A DNA stretch of 64,000 bases from an uncultured Paracoccaceae bacterium (GTDB lineage Bacteria > Pseudomonadota > Alphaproteobacteria > Rhodobacterales > Rhodobacteraceae): the NCBI GenBank assembly GCA_947489705.1, contig CANLEQ010000006.1:124001-188000 (forward strand). Direction: 5' to 3'. The translations under genes and the position numbers were made by a program. Below are positions 61,962 to 64,000 of this stretch, one piece after another. The notes under the pieces were generated by a model that was not told the DNA's origin, searched no databases, and saw only the letters and a list, made by a program, of their open reading frames with translations. How positions within the stretch are numbered: position 1 is the first letter of the stretch; every line of letters starts with the position of its first letter.

Positions 61962-63064
61962 GTCACGACCCTCAACATGGGCCGGTGCGACGCGGCGCCC
62001 CCACCTTGCCGCGCGAGATAGGGATCGGCGGGAACGGCGTCGGGCGCGCGGTCGATGATGCGGAACCGTCCGTTCCCGGCCAGCGCCAGCCGGGGGGCGA
62101 GGGCCGCGTGGCGCATCACCTTATCGATGCGGATATCGCCCATCGCGGTGCGGATCGGTCGTTGCGAGGCCGCGGCAAAGACCGCGCGCGGCGCATCCGT
62201 TCCCGCGGCGATGGCCGCGGCGGCAAAGACCTCGACGGCGGCATAGGCGCTGGCCAGAAACGCCGACGCCCGGCCGCCCGGCGCATGGTCGCGAGCGGCC
62301 TTGAGCAGTTCGGGGCCGGCATCCTCCTCGAAGAACCCCCCCGCCGACAGAAGGCCGTCCGCCGCGGGCCCGAGCTCGGCCAGATCGGCCTCCGTCTGGT
62401 TGAAGCTGACCACATGGCCCGGCCGGCCCTGCCGTACGGGATCGCGCGCCAGAAGATCGCGCATGAAACCGGTGTTGGACGGACCTATGAGGCTGTTGCA
62501 CACGCACTCCGCCCCCGTGGCACGGATCTCCTCCACGACATGGGCATGCTCGGTCGAGCCGAGAGGCACGTAGCGTTCGCCCAGAACCTCGATGCCGGAG
62601 GCCTGCAACCTGTCCCGGGCGAGGCGCAGCGTTTCCCATCCCCAGACGTAGTTCGAGCCCATCAGATAGGCGCTCCGCATCCCCTGACGCGCGATCCAGT
62701 CGGTCGCCGGAACGACGTGATGGTTCGGCGCGGCACCCATGTAGACGACGTGGTCGCTGCATTCGAACCCTTCATAGGGGCACGGATACCACAGCAGCCC
62801 GTCCTTGCGCTCGAGCACGGGGATCATGTCCTTCCGGCTCCAGGAGGTGATCGCACCGACGATATGGCGCACGCCATCGTCGAGCAGTTCGGACGCGGCG
62901 GCCTCGTACCGGGCGACATCGCCGCCGGGGTCGCGGGTCACGGGCTCGATCTCCACCGAATGCTTCAGCGCGTCGATCGCCCCGAGGGCACCGGCCAGCG
63001 CGCTCTGCCCCAGTGCCGCGTAGCTGCCGCTCGTCGAAAAGATGAGACCTAGCCTGAGGGTCAT
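61958..63064 (-). CDS. amiC: AmiC-like cytosolic amide sensor (negative regulator)
   Basis: A 368-aa periplasmic-binding-protein-like (Peripla_BP_6) protein without a signal peptide: it starts MTLRLGLIFSTSGSYAALGQ, directly the first strand of the fold. Family features YPCPYEGFECSDHVVYMGAAPNHH, GSNYVWGWETLR and SLIGPSNTGFM are strong. AmiC binds short amides in the cytoplasm and releases AmiR; related UrtA/FmdD proteins are secreted transport components, which this one is not. It is first in the operon. GGGGA lies just before the ATG at 63064; a longer frame to 63199 runs through the leader and is rejected. Confidence 0.87.
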   Translation of the reverse strand: MTLRLGLIFSTSGSYAALGQSALAGALGAIDALKHSVEIEPVTRDPGGDVARYEAAASELLDDGVRHIVGAITSWSRKDMIPVLERKDGLLWYPCPYEGFECSDHVVYMGAAPNHHVVPATDWIARQGMRSAYLMGSNYVWGWETLRLARDRLQASGIEVLGERYVPLGSTEHAHVVEEIRATGAECVCNSLIGPSNTGFMRDLLARDPVRQGRPGHVVSFNQTEADLAELGPAADGLLSAGGFFEEDAGPELLKAARDHAPGGRASAFLASAYAAVEVFAAAAIAAGTDAPRAVFAAASQRPIRTAMGDIRIDKVMRHAALAPRLALAGNGRFRIIDRAPDAVPADPYLARQGGGAASHRPMLRVVT

Positions 63065-63327
63065 GGTGTCCCCAACGAAAAAAGGCCCCGCCTCCCCGAA
63101 CGCGTCAGGGATATGCGAGGCCCGATTGCCCTTGGTCGTCGCCGCGACCGTTTCAAGCAAGCTGCGCCAAGACGGACCCTGTGTCCAGAGCGCAGGCATC
63201 TCGCGAATGGCCGCCCGTATTTTGCTTACTATTTAGGCATATTCTCGCCGGCCCGCCGCCCGTTTCGGCGAAAGCGGAGGATGTGCCCCGTCATCCGGGA
63301 GCGTGCCGCCGGACCTGCATCTTGGCG
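63065..63327 (-). promoter_or_regulatory. Leader of the AmiC operon: two hairpins and a terminator-like element
   Basis: Read on the minus strand, 63195-63162 forms a hairpin (ctgcgc/gcgcag with inner ggac/gtcc), 63149-63134 a second hairpin (ggtcg/cgacc with a 6-nt loop), and 63093-63078 is aggc-ggg-gcct followed by six T, 15 nt before the ATG. Two hairpins then a terminator is the layout of ANTAR-controlled leaders. The loop does not carry the usual A1/G4 pair, and the terminator stem is only 4 bp, so this stays tentative. AT-rich DNA near 63217-63240 may hold the promoter. Confidence 0.4.
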
Positions 63328-64000
63328 TCAATGCGCCTCGGCCACGTCGCGACGCGTCCGCCAGAGCGAATAGGCGATGCCGGCCGCGAGGATCGTAAAC
63401 GTGACGGCGAGCGACCACATCGCCGGAAACTTCTCCCAGCCCATCAGGTCCGCCACGAAGATCTTCGAGCCGATGAAGACCAGAAGCACGGCCAGCGCCT
63501 GCTTGAGATAGTGAAACCGGTGGAGCACCGCGGCCAGCGCGAAATAGAGCGCCCGCAGCCCGAGAATGGCGAAGATATTCGATGTGTAGACGATATAGGG
63601 GTCCGTCGTGATCGCGAACACGGCCGGGACCGAGTCGACCGCAAAGACCACATCCGCGAATTCGACGATCACCAGCGCGAGAAACAGGGGTGTCATGTAC
63701 CGCACGAGCTTGCCCGTCCGGGGATCGGGCTTCTTCACGAAGAAGTCGTGGCTTTCGATCTCGTCCGTTACCCGGAACCGCCGCCGCATGAAGCGCAGGA
63801 TCGGGTTCTGCGAGAGATCCATCTCCTTTTCCGTCGTGAAAAGCATCTTGAGGCCGGTGAAGATCAGGAAGGCCGCGAAGATGTAGAGTACCCAGCCATA
63901 TTGCGAGACCAGCGTGGCGCCCAGTCCGATCATGATGCCGCGCAGTACGATGACGCCGAGGATACCCCAGAAGAGAACGCGGTGCTGATATTTCCGCGGA
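63328..64000 (-). CDS. TerC-family membrane protein, 5' end outside the window
   Basis: The C-terminal part of a TerC/Alx-type integral membrane protein. Reading continues without a stop to the window edge (PRKYQHRVLFWGILGVIVLRGIM before the internal Met at 63933), so the start is missing. Conserved TerC segments seen: GLKMLFTTEKEMDLSQNP, FLALVIVEFADVVFAVDSVPAVFAIT with the acidic residues, and IVYTSNIFAILGLRALYF. Homologues are linked to manganese or tellurite handling. It faces the AmiC operon in the same direction, 263 bp upstream, and is probably a separate unit. Confidence 0.9.
   Translation of the reverse strand, partial: PRKYQHRVLFWGILGVIVLRGIMIGLGATLVSQYGWVLYIFAAFLIFTGLKMLFTTEKEMDLSQNPILRFMRRRFRVTDEIESHDFFVKKPDPRTGKLVRYMTPLFLALVIVEFADVVFAVDSVPAVFAITTDPYIVYTSNIFAILGLRALYFALAAVLHRFHYLKQALAVLLVFIGSKIFVADLMGWEKFPAMWSLAVTFTILAAGIAYSLWRTRRDVAEAH

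Noticed and set aside
1-64000. CRISPR arrays, tRNA or rRNA genes and integrase-type attachment sites
   Set aside because: I saw no regularly spaced repeats, no cloverleaf-like gene ends and no integrase or phage gene; a covariance-model scan would be needed for certainty.

Overview
This is a high-GC stretch of a bacterial chromosome or large replicon. It most resembles Rhodobacterales (Alphaproteobacteria). The pointers are a VPLPA-type C-terminal sorting signal, single-domain FrcA-type sugar ATPase, Tat-type binding proteins, HWE histidine kinase and dense operons joined by ATGA/GTGA overlaps. No rRNA, tRNA, CRISPR array or prophage was recognised. The window is mostly catabolic and transport DNA: seven ABC import systems, each beside enzymes or regulators that hint at its substrate.

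Layout, left half: an SLC13/DASS permease with a shifted 3' end (107-1909); a small membrane protein; a leftward peptide-import operon ending in an M20 peptidase (9463 back to 2633), divergent from a LysR regulator, with ArgE-like and AbgB-like M20 amidohydrolases beyond; a TetR-RND efflux set (13324-18357); a leftward operon of a Tat-exported NMT1-like binding protein, ATPase, internally duplicated permease and GT4 glycosyltransferase (22750-18354); a lipid or cell-surface trio of CDP-alcohol transferase, LPG-synthase-type membrane protein and LtaS-like phospho/sulfotransferase (23054-26159); cytochrome b561; an orphan HWE kinase; LysR; a phospholipase D; CsbD; and an AI-2E-family membrane protein.

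Layout, right half: a sugar operon of transketolase, xylulokinase, SorC regulator and FrcBCA-like importer (32639-40206), with a perfect palindrome lying over its promoter; a ScyD/ScyE-like protein with a VPLPA-CTERM tail; a polyamine-type ABC operon that ends with an Asp/Glu/hydantoin racemase and a GNAT (47376-41822), divergent from an NTF2-like protein and a PuuE-like deacetylase; a polar amino-acid ABC importer with a class-V PLP enzyme that lacks the desulfurase cysteine, divergent from a FadR/GntR regulator; a graveyard made of an IS630 remnant and a frameshifted AKR-ALDH chimera (53551-55125); an AmiC-AmiR-DppCB-binding protein-formamidase-dual ATPase operon (63064-55181); and a TerC protein cut by the right edge.

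The most unusual points are the AmiC/AmiR-headed amide operon with a possible attenuator in its leader, GC hairpins between binding-protein and permease genes in three separate ABC operons, the lipid-like trio beside a glycosyltransferase/ABC operon, and the decayed IS630/ALDH-AKR segment. Enzyme families are assigned from motifs. Transport substrates are inferred from context and remain open.
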